A stretch of 64,000 bases of DNA, from assembly GCF_023856365.1 (NCBI RefSeq), contig NC_064536.1, positions 34,774,776-34,838,775 on the forward strand. Direction: 5' to 3'. The position numbers and the translations under genes are program-made. Shown one piece after another: positions 10,927-21,779 of this stretch. This stretch comes from Brienomyrus brachyistius. Taxonomy: Eukaryota; Chordata; Actinopteri; Osteoglossiformes; Mormyridae. The notes beneath the pieces are model-generated. The model searched no databases, had not been told where the DNA came from, and was given only the letters and a program-made list of their open reading frames with translations. Positions within the stretch are counted from its first letter, which is position 1. Every line of letters begins with the position of its first letter.

Positions 10927-13900
10927 CCATCCATCCATCCATCATCTCCCGCTTAATCCGGGGTCGGGTCGCGGGGGCAGCAGCCTCAGCAGGGAGACCC
11001 AGACTTCCCTCTCCCCGGCCACTTCGTCTAGCTCCTCTGGGGGGACCCCGAGGCGTTCCCAGGCCAGCCGAGAGACATAGTCTCTCCAGCGTGTCCTGGG
11101 TCTTCCCCGGGGTCTCCTCCCAGTGGGACATGCCCGGAATACCTCCCCAGGGAGGCGTCCCGGAGGCATCCTGATCAGATGCCCGAGCCACCTCATCTGG
11201 CTCCTCTCGATGCGGAGGAGCAGCGGCTCTACTCTGAGTCCCTCCCGAATGACTGAGCTCCTCACCCTATCTCTAAGGGAGAGCCCAGCCACCCTGCGGA
11301 GGAAACTCATTTCGGCCGCTTGTACCCGCGATCTCGTTCTTTCGGTCACTACCCAAAGCTCATGACCATAGGTGAGGGTAGGAACGTAGATCGACTGGTA
11401 AATCGAGAGCTTCGCCTTTTGGCTCAGCTCTCTCTTCACCATGACAGACTGATGCAGCGCCCGCATGACTGCCGACGCCGCACCGATCCGCCTGTCGATC
11501 TCCCGCTCCATCGTTCCCCCACTCGTGAACAAGATCCCGAGATACTTAAATTCCTCCACTTGGGGGAGGACCCCATCCCCAACCCGGAGAGAGCACTCTA
11601 CCCTTTTCCGGCTGAGAACCATGGTCTCGGATTTGGAGGTGCTGATTCTCATCCCAGCCGCTTCGCACTCGGCTGCGAACTGCTCCAGCGAGAGCTGAAG
11701 GTCACGGCTCGATGAGGCCAACAGAACCACATCATCCGCAAAAAGCAGAGACCTAATCCTGAGGTCACCGAACCGGACGCCCTCAACGCCCTGGCTGCGC
11801 CTAGAAATTCTGTCCATAAAAACTATGAACAGAATCGGTGACAAAGGGCAGCCCTGACGGAGTCCAACCCTCACCAGAAACGAGTCCGACTTATTGCCGC
11901 CCATGCGGACCAAACTCTGGCACCGGTCATACAGGGACCGAACCGCCCTTAAAAGGGAGCCCGGTACCCCATACTCCCGGAGCACTCCCCACAGGACCCC
12001 ACGAGGGACACGGTCGAATGCCTTTTCCAAGTCCACAAAACACATGTAGACTGGTCGGGCAAACTCCCATGAACCCTCCAGAACCCTGCTGAGAGTATAG
12101 AGCTGGTCCACTGTTCCACGGCCAGGGCGAAAACCACACTGCTCCTCCTGAATCCGAGGTTCGACAATCCGGCGGACCCTCCTTTCCAGGACCCCCGAAT
12201 AGACCTTACCAGGGAGGCTGAGGAGTGTGATCCCCCTGTAGTTGGAGCACACCCTCCGGTCCCCCTTCTTAAAGAGGGGGACCACCACCCCGGTCTGCCA
12301 GTCCAGAGGTACTGCCCCCGATGTCCACGCGATGCTGCAGATGCGTGTCAACCAGGACAGCCCCGCAGCATCCAGAGCCTTGAGGAACTCTGGGCGAATC
12401 TCGTCCACTCCCGGGGCCCGGCCGCCGAGGAGCTTTTTGACCACCTCAGCGACCTCCACCCCCGAGATAGGCGAGTCCACCCCCAAGTCCCCACACTCTG
12501 CTTCCATATTGGAAGGCGTGTCGGTGGGATTGAGGAGGTCTTCGAAGTACTCCCTCCACCGACCCAAAACGTCCCGAGCTGAGGTCAGCAGCGCACCATC
12601 CCCACCATAAATAGTGTTGATGCTGCACCGCTTTCCCGCCCGGAGCCGCCGGATGGTGGACCAGAATCTCCTCGAAGCCGTCCGGAAGTCGTTCTCCATG
12701 GCCTCACCAAACTCCTCCCACACCCGAGTTTTTGCCTCAGCGACCGCCAAAGCCGCATTCCGCTTGGCCTGCCGGTAGCCGTCAGCTGCGTCTGGAGTCC
12801 CACAGGCCAGAAAGGCCCGATAAGACTCCTTCTTCAGCTTGACGGCATCCCTTACCACCGGTGTCCACCAGCGGGTTCGGGGATTACCGCCGCGACAGGC
12901 ACCGACCACCTTGCGGCCGCAGCTCCGGTCAGCCGCCTCCACAATGGAGGCACGGAACATGGCCCATTCGGACTCAATGTCCCCCGCCTCCCCCGGGATA
13001 TGGGAGAAGTTCTGCTGGAGGTAGGAGTTGAAACTCTCCCTGACAGGGGATTCCGCCAGACGTTCCCAGCAGACCCTCACTATACGCTTGGGCCTGCCAG
13101 GCCTGGCCGGCTTCCTCCCCCACCAGCGGAGCCAACCCACCACCAGGTAGTGATCGGTTGACAGCTCCGCTCCTCTCTTCACCCGAGTGTCCAAAACATG
13201 CGGCCGCAAGTCCGACGACACGACTACAAAGTCGATCATCGAACTGCGGCCTAGGGTGTCCTGGTGCCAAGTACACATATGGACACCCTTATGCTTGAAC
13301 ATGGTGTTCATTATGGACAGTCCGTGACGAGCACAGAAGTCCAATAACAAAACACCGCTCGGGTTCAGATCGGGGGGGCCGTTCCTCCCAATCACGCCCC
13401 TCCAGGTCTCACTGTCGCTGCCCACGTGAGCATTGAAGTCCCCCAGCAGAACAAGGGAGTCCCCAGGAGGAGCGCTCTCCAACACCCCTTCCAAGGACTC
13501 CAAAAAGGGTGGGTATTCCGAACTGCTGTTTGGCGCATAAGCGCAAACAACAGTCAGGACCCGTCTCCCCACCCGAAGGCGGAGGGAGGCTACCCTCTCG
13601 TCCACTGCGGTAAACCCCAATGTACAGGCGCCCAGCCTGGGGGCAATAAGTATGCCCACGCCCGCTCGGCGCCTCTCCCCGCGGGCAACTCCAGAGTGGA
13701 AAAGGGTCCAACCCCCCTCAAGGAGACTGGTTCCAGAGCCCAAGCCGTGCGTCGAGGTGAGTCCGACTATATCTAGCCGGAACTTCACAACCTCGCGCAC
13801 CAGCTCGGGCTCTTTCCCCATCAGAGAGGTGACATTCCATGTCCCTAGAGCTAGCTTCTGCAGCCGAGGATCGGACCGCCAAGGTCCCCGCCTTTGGCCG

Positions 13901-14291
13901 CCGCCCAGATCACTTCGCACCCGACCCCTATGGCCCCTCCCATGGGTGGTGAGCCCATTGGAGGGGGGACCCACGTGCCTTGTTCGGGCTGCGCCCAACC
14001 AGGCCCCATGGATGTAGGCCTGGCCGCCAGGCGCTCGCCATCGAGCCCCACCCCCAGGCCTGGCTCCAGGGGGGGGCCCCGGTGACCCGCGTCCGGGCAA
14101 GGGAAAACGTGGTTCCAATATTTTTCTCATCATAAGGGGTTTTTGAGCCGTGCTTCGTCTGGTTCCTCACCCAGGACCTGTTTGCCTTGGGTGACCCTAC
14201 CAGGGGCATAAAGCCCCAGACAACATAGCTCCTGGGATCATTGTAACACGCAAACCCCTCCACCACGATAAGGTGTCGGCTCCAGGAGGGG
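10927..14291 (-). mobile_element. Rex3: Full-length Rex3 (RTE-clade) retrotransposon
   Basis: The element is bounded by a perfect 12-bp target-site duplication, TAGAAACATGAT, at 10915-10926 and 14292-14303. In the minus orientation its 3' end is a short GATGGATGG-type microsatellite directly after the ORF, the hallmark of Rex3 elements in teleosts. The 5' UTR begins CCCCTCCTGGAGCCGACACC. At 3365 bp with an uninterrupted 1063-residue ORF and an intact duplication, it looks like a recent insertion. Whether it is active cannot be judged from sequence alone. Confidence 0.92.
10942..14133 (-). CDS. Rex3 endonuclease-reverse transcriptase
   Basis: This 1063-residue polyprotein would nick target DNA and reverse-transcribe its own RNA at the nick. 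An APE-type endonuclease spans about residues 95-335, with GTWNVTS (97-103), [10 protein letters not shown] (229-238, catalytic D and N) and STDHYLVV (325-332, catalytic D-H). The reverse transcriptase spans about 560-830, with [12 protein letters not shown] (699-710), LRQGCPLSP (758-766) and [11 protein letters not shown] (796-806, catalytic FADD). The C-terminal part holds [10 protein letters not shown] and [20 protein letters not shown], conserved in fish Rex3. All visible catalytic residues are intact. The first ATG (14133) is taken; the proline- and glycine-rich first 90 residues are poorly conserved, so the real start may be internal. The stop abuts the GATGG tail. Confidence 0.9.
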   Translation of the reverse strand: MMRKILEPRFPLPGRGSPGPPPGARPGGGARWRAPGGQAYIHGAWLGAARTRHVGPPSNGLTTHGRGHRGRVRSDLGGGQRRGPWRSDPRLQKLALGTWNVTSLMGKEPELVREVVKFRLDIVGLTSTHGLGSGTSLLEGGWTLFHSGVARGERRRAGVGILIAPRLGACTLGFTAVDERVASLRLRVGRRVLTVVCAYAPNSSSEYPPFLESLEGVLESAPPGDSLVLLGDFNAHVGSDSETWRGVIGRNGPPDLNPSGVLLLDFCARHGLSIMNTMFKHKGVHMCTWHQDTLGRSSMIDFVVVSSDLRPHVLDTRVKRGAELSTDHYLVVGWLRWWGRKPARPGRPKRIVRVCWERLAESPVRESFNSYLQQNFSHIPGEAGDIESEWAMFRASIVEAADRSCGRKVVGACRGGNPRTRWWTPVVRDAVKLKKESYRAFLACGTPDAADGYRQAKRNAALAVAEAKTRVWEEFGEAMENDFRTASRRFWSTIRRLRAGKRCSINTIYGGDGALLTSARDVLGRWREYFEDLLNPTDTPSNMEAECGDLGVDSPISGVEVAEVVKKLLGGRAPGVDEIRPEFLKALDAAGLSWLTRICSIAWTSGAVPLDWQTGVVVPLFKKGDRRVCSNYRGITLLSLPGKVYSGVLERRVRRIVEPRIQEEQCGFRPGRGTVDQLYTLSRVLEGSWEFARPVYMCFVDLEKAFDRVPRGVLWGVLREYGVPGSLLRAVRSLYDRCQSLVRMGGNKSDSFLVRVGLRQGCPLSPILFIVFMDRISRRSQGVEGVRFGDLRIRSLLFADDVVLLASSSRDLQLSLEQFAAECEAAGMRISTSKSETMVLSRKRVECSLRVGDGVLPQVEEFKYLGILFTSGGTMEREIDRRIGAASAVMRALHQSVMVKRELSQKAKLSIYQSIYVPTLTYGHELWVVTERTRSRVQAAEMSFLRRVAGLSLRDRVRSSVIREGLRVEPLLLRIERSQMRWLGHLIRMPPGRLPGEVFRACPTGRRPRGRPRTRWRDYVSRLAWERLGVPPEELDEVAGEREVWVSLLRLLPPRPDPGLSGR

Positions 14292-14417
14292 TAGAAACAT
14301 GATTTCATAGCAAAATTATTGATAGCTGGCCTTCACAGTGAATCATTCATGCTCACAGTTTAAACTACAAACAAATTAATCAAATAAGTCTAGTTCTTTT
14401 CTAAACTGTTACTTCCT

Positions 14418-14547
14418 CATATTGCAAATGAGCAAAGAGCAGTGAAATCAGACTTATTCTGAACAGCAGAAATGTCGTCATACAGGATGTGAGTGTGAGA
14501 CTCTGCAGAAACACTGTGTGCCGCATACAGAGGGTCTGACCTCAGGC
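14418..14547 (-). pseudogene. CD300/pIgR-like cytoplasmic tail exon with ITIM-like motif
   Basis: On the minus strand an AAAG acceptor is followed by an open frame reading LRSDPLYAAHSVSAESHTHI and then LYDDISAVQNKSDF, ending at a TGA (14418-14420). The segment ILYDDI fits the ITIM consensus (I/V/L/S-x-Y-x-x-I/V/L), and a second tyrosine lies in DPLYAAHSV. Such motifs recruit SH2 phosphatases in inhibitory leukocyte receptors. It lies downstream, on the same strand, of the transmembrane and Ig exons at 18978-21485, so it may be the last exon of that locus. This exon is itself open; it is marked pseudogene because the Ig exons are disabled. A paralogous copy is at 23704-23788. Confidence 0.45.
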
Positions 14548-14559
14548 CTTTGTTTCAGT

Positions 14560-16030
14560 CTTTATTATGTTTTATACAGTTTTAAAATGTCACTGCAGTA
14601 GGTCCTTTTAATATCTGTGGATCAGTACAAATCAAGAAGTCCATTAGGAAGGTGTCTGTATGACAGGGGCGGGGGTGTCCAGAGGGGAAGGGGGGCAAAG
14701 TCAGGTGATTCACTTCATCTGGGTCTTATCAGCAGTCCTGTCAGACTGAGTGCTGTTTGTCTTTCTCTCAGCACCACAATGGTGTTTCACACATAATGGG
14801 GTCCGTGGGCGTCCTCAGTCATTTTCAGGCTTTCAAAGCTCATCAATCATAAAAAGTCACATGGATCTGACACTCTGACACTGTTATATTCATTTGTTTA
14901 AATTCAATGAAAATACTATATATTACAGCTAGTTGGTGGATCCGTCTGCTCTTTATCTGCTCCTCACTGGCATACCTGGGTCTCTCTACAGTGCTTCCCT
15001 GAAGCATCAGAACCATTTATAAGGGAATCTATGTGTGGCTGCCCTCTAGTGGATAAACAAAATTCAGCTACTTACATAGTTTGACTGTATTTCCCTCCTA
15101 GTTTAGTTTAGTTCCTAATTTAATCTATCTGATGAAGCTGAAGGCAGAGATGGAAATTAGTTTAGTCATGACTTCAGACAAGGGATTCTGTACAATCAGA
15201 GATGGAGCTGCTGGTTGGGCTGGTCATCTTTTTCTGACTGATGTAGCTCTGGATGTAAAGTTGCAAACTGCTTAATATGTATCAATCTGTTTTATAATGT
15301 TCACACAAAAAAGTGCTTTTAATGTGTTTGCACCTTGTATCTCCCACAATGTGCTTCTGCATTTGATTCCTTCTTGACTTGGAGGTAAAGAGATTTAACT
15401 GGATGGATTTTACTTTTGTGAAGCACTATAGTCCAAAGCTGAACTGATTATTCAAAGCTTTCTGGTTTTTAAGTAAAACTACTTCATTTAAATTATCTGT
15501 AACCCACTTTGCGCCTTTCTAGACTCAACAAAGCATCATTGCCAACAAAATATGTTACAATTAAATCAGGTAAAGAAGTTTCATTTGAAATTTACTGATC
15601 CAGGTTTTCAGAACCATGGACAGCAACTAGATTTACTGTCATTTAATGGGATTGAAAGCAGAAAACACAGGGATGTTTTCATTTGATGTTGTCTTTCTTT
15701 TTACTTTTGATATGCCGTCTTCCTCCTTAGTTGATATGTGAGGCTGCTGTCAGCTGAGACAAACTGGTGTGATTTGTGATTGGATTGGATGGTGGTGTGA
15801 TTGGAGCGATAAGTGGGCGGTCCTGATTTAATGCGTACATCAGCCTCTAAAAGAGTCCCTGATTGGTGGGCCCTGACAAGGAGGCGTGACCTAATAACCC
15901 CAAACCGTTTAAGTTTGTGGAATTTGTTTTTAATAATAACCAATTTCATAAAAATACTAAATGTTTTGTAAAGTATCAATTTCTTAATCATGTATTAAAA
16001 CAAATAATGACCAGTATAAAAGACATATAC
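14560..16030. other. Non-coding, probably intron of the receptor locus
   Basis: No convincing exon, repeat terminus or RNA gene was found. The stretch lies between the cytoplasmic exon at 14418-14547 and the transmembrane exon further upstream on the minus strand, so it is most simply intronic. Confidence 0.35.
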
Positions 16031-16033
16031 AAA

Positions 16034-16534
16034 ACTATGCAAAAGTCTTGGGCCGTCAAATAAAATGATGTTCATCTTGGTCTAGAATTATAATATTTTG
16101 TCCATCAAAGAGTGGCAGCCCAGTCATTTCAAAATCTCTTCTAAGTCAGTACAGCATTTGCACCAACCATCTAATACACCCATATATTTTTGACTTGACC
16201 ATTAACACAACTCCTATGGCTAATCAATACATCATTAACATTTGTTTAATAATTAAATTAATTAAGCGAGCTGGTGGTGAAATTTAAGAAATACATGGAA
16301 TGGCTGAGGTGCCCCTGAGGAGAGATTTTGTAACCAAAGCGTGGTTCATCTAGTGATCCAACAAGGCATCAGCAACTTTTTGGAGAAAAGGAGAAATTCT
16401 TGTTAGTTTTTATTGTGTTACTTTTAATTTGCATATATTTTAATGATAATTGTGTTTTTGTTCTGAGCAAATATACAAAACCCAGATAAATAGCATTAAA
16501 CATTTTCTTTGATGGCCCAAGACTTTTGCATAGT
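16034..16534. mobile_element. Non-autonomous TIR element (Tc1/mariner-like), copy 1
   Basis: The ends are inverted copies of TGCAAAAGTCTTGGGCC (16038-16054 and 16514-16530), each bordered by TA, as expected for Tc1/mariner insertion. The inside is non-coding. A second, diverged copy of the same family lies at 36855-37970 and aligns along the whole right half, including CATGGAATGGCTGAGGTGCC. Confidence 0.75.
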
Positions 16535-16789
16535 ACCGCATTTTTTCAGAATTAATAGACAATTTAATAAAATCCAGTCTAACCTTCACTAGTTAACTAT
16601 TATTAAACATTAACCAGCAAGTGGCAGCAAAGCGCTTGTGAATAAGTGGCCAATACGTGGTTGTACAGGTTCCCAACAGATAATCCAACACTGCAGATCA
16701 ACCTCTCTGTGTTTAACTGACTCTCTTGCTATGACTGTACAGACTTAGCAGGGTCAAGTGAAAGAGGCCTCACTGCAGTTAACATAACC

Positions 16790-18580
16790 GTGTACCTCGG
16801 CCGGTTGGGGAGGTTCTTACCATCTGTCCGCAGGGGGTCCCTGCTTTTGGGGTATCCACTCTGCGGGGGGGGGGGGGGGGGGGGGGGATCCAATAGAGGA
16901 GGAGGAGGGACTCAACCTGGATGTCTTTTGTCTTATGCAGTCTGAGAGTTGACTGAATGCTGGGGCGGGGGTAGTTTTTCCTCTGTGGTGGGGTGTCTTG
17001 GGCTCTGTGGGGCCCGCTGATGCCACTGCCTTTGGCCCCGGTCTGGATGGGCCTGGGCCCCCCACCTTGGATGGATTTCGGGGGGGGGGGGGGGGGGGTG
17101 CCTATGGGGGTCAGCGGGGGAGCTGGCTCCAGAGGGGGGGGAATTTGGCCCCCCGCCATTCCTTTCCTCCCCATCCCGAAGTGCCTCCCTTCTCCCGCTC
17201 CATCACACCACCACACACGTAGGGCTTTGAGGTGCAGGTGCGTTGCTGGGATACAGGGGAAGTATCCCTCCTCTGTCCCCTCGCGACCACATGTACCTCA
17301 TTCATACACTACAACGTAGACACTCTCATTACTTACTCTCTCACAACACATACATTTAGGGCCTTGGGGGTGGGCACACAGAATGGCATCCAGAGGGCGG
17401 TCTGTTCATTCAGCCTTACCTCTGGTGCCAGGGCCCACATCTCAATTTTAATCACACATAGACATTGAGGGTTCTGGGGAGGGGCTGAGCTAACACCAGC
17501 TGTTGGTCGGCAGGGGATGGTTATCGCTATGCCCTTCACCTGTTTTAAAAGCACTTTAGAACAACACGCACCAACAACACATCTGAGCGGGCGAAGGGGG
17601 GCATGGGGTCTTTTCACACCCCCGTTCCCTGTTCGCCATTTGGGGCTGGGGGCTGAGAGGAAGAGCTGTGGCCCCGCCGCCACACTCCCTGCCGGTGGAT
17701 GGGGCCCCCGGCCGCTGGTGCGTTGGTGGTTCTCGATGTCCAGGGCTGGGTGCTTGGGTGGGTGCTGGCTCACCCTCGGCGGTTGCCTGGCGGGGTCTGG
17801 CCCTCCTGGCTCTGTCGGCCCTTGCTGGGGGGTGGGGGGGCCCTTGGATCTCTGGGCCCAGGGCCTGGTCTGTTCTGGTGGGGCCGGCCGCCGGCGGAGC
17901 TTGCGGGCTCAGCGCCACGGCCCCCTGGGGCTCCTGCACTGTGGCTGCCGGATGGCCTCCCTCCGGAGCTCTCCTCTGCCCTTTTCTGGGTGAGGGATGC
18001 TATTCTCCCTGCGGTGGTCCTCCGGGGGCTCACATGCCCTGGGGGGCCTCTGGATGTCTGGGGTCCGGGCCTCCTCCGTGTCTGCTTCATGTCCTGAGGG
18101 ATGGGGCTGTGGCTCCCCACACACACTACTAGACATTTACATGGAGAAACCTTTTGAACACCGGCGCGCTCACAGATACAGGTATGCACACAGGGGTACA
18201 AACAGGTTCTCACAGACACAAACAGGAGTACAAACAGGTTCTCACAGATACAAGCAGGTGTACAAACAGGTTCTCACAGATACACGCAGGTGTACAAACA
18301 GGTTCTCACAGATACACGCAGGTGTACAAACAGGTTCTCACAAACACACACTGTCTTTATCGGCTGTTGCTCCTTAACATGCTCATTGTGATTCGTACAG
18401 ATGTTGGTTGTTGTTTTCTCTCAGCAGGTATTGAAGCAGATTATCTGTGGTTTTCTTTCTTCTTAATTGTTTTTCTCTTTTCCCTCCCTCCCTCTCTATT
18501 TACCTTCCTCTCCGTTTTCGTCCTTCTGTCCCCCCCTCTCTCCTTCTCCCTCTCTTGAGGAAATAAATAAAAATAAATAG
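16790..18580 (+). mobile_element. 5'-truncated L1, 3' UTR only
   Basis: The segment has the same G-rich plus-strand composition and short conserved blocks as 7990-9866. It carries a run of 24 G at 16865-16888 and 19 G at 17080-17098, and ends in a pyrimidine-rich tract followed by GAGGAAATAAATAAAAATAA. No ORF2 remains. It lies in the inferred intron of the receptor locus. Long ORFs on both strands here are compositional. Confidence 0.7.
18197..18348. repeat. 32-bp minisatellite
   Basis: About five units of TACAAACAGGTTCTCACAGA + TACACGCAGGTG repeat in tandem within the L1 3' UTR. The last units are almost identical, suggesting recent expansion. Confidence 0.9.
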
Positions 18581-18618
18581 AAATAAAGTAGTCCTCCGCA
18601 GAGGGGGGGTGGTGGAGG

Positions 18619-18619
<1 letters not shown>

Positions 18620-18684
<65 letters not shown>
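18620..18684. repeat. (TA)n microsatellite
   Basis: An uninterrupted run of alternating A and T of about 65 bases directly follows the L1 tail. Confidence 0.95.
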
Positions 18685-18692
<8 letters not shown>

Positions 18693-18977
18693 TATATAAC
18701 CATTTATTTCCAGCTTGTCTGACTCATTCTGCTCCACGAAGGTCATCTCCTCTGCCAGCTTCCTCTAACACAGGGAGACCCTCTGCTTCTCTCTGATTGG
18801 TTCCCGCTTTCTACAGGAGGTCCAGTGCAGCTGAATGGTGATGATGGTGCAAATCAGATAAAACACACCAGTCCCAGCTTTCAGTACAGCATCCAGAACC
18901 TGCTCCCACCTGTCAGACATCAGTGTGTCTGTCAGTCACACGTATCACAATTAAACCTGAAGAACAGAAGAGTGAAT

Positions 18978-19065
18978 CTATTCTGACTGAAGTAAAACCA
19001 TCTTGATGATCAACAGCAGCACCGATAAGCCCAGTCCTACATGCAGAGCCAGCTGGACCAAAGAG
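18978..19065 (-). pseudogene. CD300/pIgR-like transmembrane exon
   Basis: A CTTATTCAG acceptor on the minus strand opens a frame reading SSLVQLALHVGLGLSVLLLI and then IKMVLLQSE to a TAG. The roughly 21-residue hydrophobic stretch followed by a lysine is a typical single-pass membrane helix. Just downstream on the same strand (18760-18900) a second hydrophobic frame, VLDAVLKAGTGVFYLICTII, looks like another membrane exon. They fit a type I receptor whose Ig exons lie upstream at 20550-21485. Assignment rests on hydrophobicity, splice signal and order, not on family-specific residues. Confidence 0.4.
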
Positions 19066-19740
19066 CTGAATAAGAGGGTGGATTTGAACAGTAAAGTCTT
19101 ACGTGCTTTATAGCAACACGGTACAGCCATCTGTACTACTGTATTACACAGGTTACATGTGAGGAACAGGAGACATTAACAAAGAGCATGAAAATAGCTA
19201 GAGATTATCACACAACATGTTACACTATTTTGTAAAAACAGGCCTGCAGTCGTTCCCCAGCAGCATAGGGCACAAGGCAAGGGCTCACCCTGGATGGGAT
19301 GGGATCTCAAGTTTATTATTAATAAAATAAAATAAAAAATAATATCTTTTTCTCTTAAAATTAAAATGACAGTTTCCCATTACTGTGTGATCAGGTAAAT
19401 GCTGCTAGCTGGATCCCCACACTACTGTAAATGCTGCTGAATGCTTACCTCAGTTTTTCATTATCCCCTCCTTCTTCATCATGTGCAGAGAAAAGGAGAG
19501 CAGTGGAAACAGGAGAAAGGATCGTTAATAAAAAGCAGTGCTCTGTTAGTCAATAAAGACTAAGAAAAGGTCACTCTTGAAACTGAAATATAAATTATGA
19601 AAGGTATTCTACAGAGAAAATGATTAGATGGAGAACAATGAATTAGTGTCATGACCAAAGTATTCACATCCCACGGCACTGATAGTGAACAGGTGAGATA
19701 AATGATTTTATTAACATATTATAATGTATTTATTGTAGCA
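19066..19740. other. Non-coding, probably receptor intron
   Basis: Nothing recognisable beyond A/T-rich stretches such as AATAAAATAAAATAAAA at about 19320. No splice-flanked ORF. Confidence 0.35.
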
Positions 19741-20068
19741 GGGTGGCACGGTGGTGCAGTGGTTTGCAATGTCACCTCACACCTCTGGCACGTGTGCTCA
19801 AGTCTCTACCAGAGTTCTGTGTGTGTGGAGTTTGCATGTTCTCCCCGTGTCATTGTGGGGTTTCCTCCAGGTACTCTGATTTCCCCCCACAGTCCAAAAA
19901 CATGCTGAGGCTAATTGGAGTTGTCAAATTGCCGGTAGGTGTGCTTGTGCGAGAGAATGGAGTGTGAGTGTGTCCTGCAATGGGTTGGCACCCTGTCATG
20001 GAACGTACCCTGCCTTGCGCCCATAGGGACCCTGAATTAGACAAGCAGTTTCAGACAATGGATGGATG
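19741..20068 (+). mobile_element. tRNA-headed SINE, diverged copy
   Basis: The head GGTGGTGCAGTGGTTTGCAA retains a Pol III A-box-like TGGTGCAGTGG, although the B-box region is eroded. The body carries the family's GTGGAGTTTGCATGTTCTCC and CAAAAACATGCTGAGGCTAA blocks. The tail ends in ATGGATGGATG. The 3' third differs from the copies at 28068 and 52324, so it is an older subfamily. Confidence 0.85.
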
Positions 20069-20204
20069 CAGCACTGGAACAGATATTACAGAGTACAACT
20101 GTAACACTGGCCTACGCTGCAATGAAAAACCACCTACAGACATGTTAGTCAGTCTTCACACAATTAGACTGATCATAAACTAGAAGACACACATTCTATA
20201 TTAG

Positions 20205-20367
20205 AGACACCAATTAGGCTGACTGTGTGTTTTTGGATTGTTGGAGGAAACCCACACAGCATGTAGAGAACATGCAAACTCCACACAGAAAGAGCAGAAG
20301 CCAGATTCAAACCCCTGAACATGGAGGTGTGAAGCAACAGCGCCACCTACTGGACCACCGTGCCACT
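20205..20367 (-). mobile_element. tRNA-headed SINE, 5' half
   Basis: This is the inverted head and central block of the same SINE family, recognisable from GAACATGCAAACTCCACACA and the terminal CCACCGTGCC (reverse of the A-box region). It lies head-on to the copy at 19741-20068. Confidence 0.75.
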
Positions 20368-20549
20368 ATCATTGAAACAATAATCCCAATAAATAATTGT
20401 TTCACAACAGCTGATAAATATCCTCACAAAGAAGCACAAACCCCTTTGTGAGTGAAACTGCTGGGTTTCAAAAATTAAATAAAATTAGTATTTATCTATT
20501 TATATTCAAGCACAAAGGATTCACAGGCAGATTTAAATCAATTACTTAC

Positions 20550-20818
20550 GTTTGACAGTTATATGAACTGGAATCTGCAGGTTTCCAGCAGCACACCAAT
20601 GCCAGCCAGTGTCCTTCCTCTCCAGCCCACTCATTGTCACAATGAAGGTTTTATTTTCTGTGTCATCCCTGATCAGGACAGGCCTCCCATGCAAACTCAC
20701 TGATCTCTCTGATGCACAGGAGCCCCCAATCTTACACCACATCCTTTGTCTTTTGTTGTTTCCATAGTAACACTGTCTCCATCCACACCCGTCACCTCCT
20801 GTTTGTCCACTGACAGCC
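20550..20818 (-). pseudogene. CD300/pIgR-like Ig V-type exon 2, frameshifted
   Basis: On the minus strand the exon runs from a CTCCAG acceptor to a GTAAGT donor. The reading frame holds the V-domain core: QCYYGNNKRQRMWCK with the two cysteines typical of CMRF35/CD300/pIgR-like domains, and MSGLERKDTGWHWCA, the D-x-G-x-Y/H-x-C motif of strand F. Upstream of the first cysteine the better match (EVTGVDGDSVT) is in another frame, implying a small deletion between TTACTAT-like repeats. This exon probably belongs to a fish CD300-like receptor but would not encode a normal domain. Confidence 0.6.
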
Positions 20819-21171
20819 CTGGAGGACTTCAACACACAGGTAAAACACTCAAAGACTTGCACAGCAATGAAATGTTTTATGAATGTCAGCCCATTACAAC
20901 ATACATACTGTATGTAAATGTTTGGCCAATAAACTGACATTTTTTAACATATTGCTTATCATATTTAACCTCATGAAGTCGCCCGATTTAGCTGACACTG
21001 TTACTTCTTCCAAGTCTCGTTTATCATATTGAATTAAATTAAAATGCAGATTTTTAAAATATTAAAACATTTTTCCATCAGTGTTTGTGTTAAGGTCCTT
21101 CCTTTTTGACTCAGTGACATGTTACATACTGTGCATCTCATTGGCTACAGTCTGCAGTACAGACATCTTAC

Positions 21172-21485
21172 CATCAGTGACTGACAGATTAACCTGATCA
21201 GAGAGGCTCCACTGATCTTCACACCACACCAGTACCGATCGGAGTCCTCAGCTGTCAGATTGTTGATGGTCACAGTGAAGACTCGCTGGTCAGGATCATC
21301 TTTGACTCACACTTTACCCTCCTGTGGAGAGTCAGTGTGTACTATGGGAGTACATGACCTCACATTATACCCTCTGCACCAGTATTTCACATGAGTTTTA
21401 TATCTGTCACCATAGGAACATGGGATTGTTACAGATCATCTTCTCTGTACACAGGCCCATTTCACTGTAGACACACTGTCAGCAC
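21172..21485 (-). pseudogene. CD300/pIgR-like Ig V-type exon 1, with stops
   Basis: The exon is 314 bp, a normal size for this family, with a TTTTCCCCACAG acceptor and a GTAAGA donor on the minus strand. Its translation has SVTIPCSYGDRYKTHVKYWC (both framework cysteines plus the CMRF35-type extra K-x-WC), FTVTINNLTAEDSDRYWCGV (strand F) and two in-frame TGA stops: one at the position just before SVTIPC and one after GKV. It lies directly upstream of exon 2, so two tandem V domains were present. The stops make this copy non-functional unless they are sequencing errors. Confidence 0.65.
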
Positions 21486-21779
21486 CTGTGGGGAAAATAA
21501 TTAACTGAATAAGGATTTTCCATCTTATGACATCTCTAAGTAATTATGCTTGGTTTGTGTAATACTTAGATTAGGTCATGTGTAATTAACAGAACAGTGA
21601 TGATGTATAAAAGTCAAAGACCATCATTTTACTATAAGAACAAGGAAAACAAAACTAGTGTCTGATCTTGGGAAGGGCTTCAGCAGGATGTGGGATCGGG
21701 AATCTGAGCCTGGCAGTGTTTTCTAGGGTCTGAGAGGAAAATCAGGACCTTAAATCCCTAGTAAAAGGCCTAGATGAGG

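Noticed and set aside
11465..13776. Plus-strand ORFs across the Rex3 element
   Set aside because: Antisense shadows of the 1063-residue Rex3 ORF in G/C-rich sequence.
18197..18348. CRISPR-like array of 32-bp repeats
   Set aside because: The repeats directly abut each other; there are no spacers.
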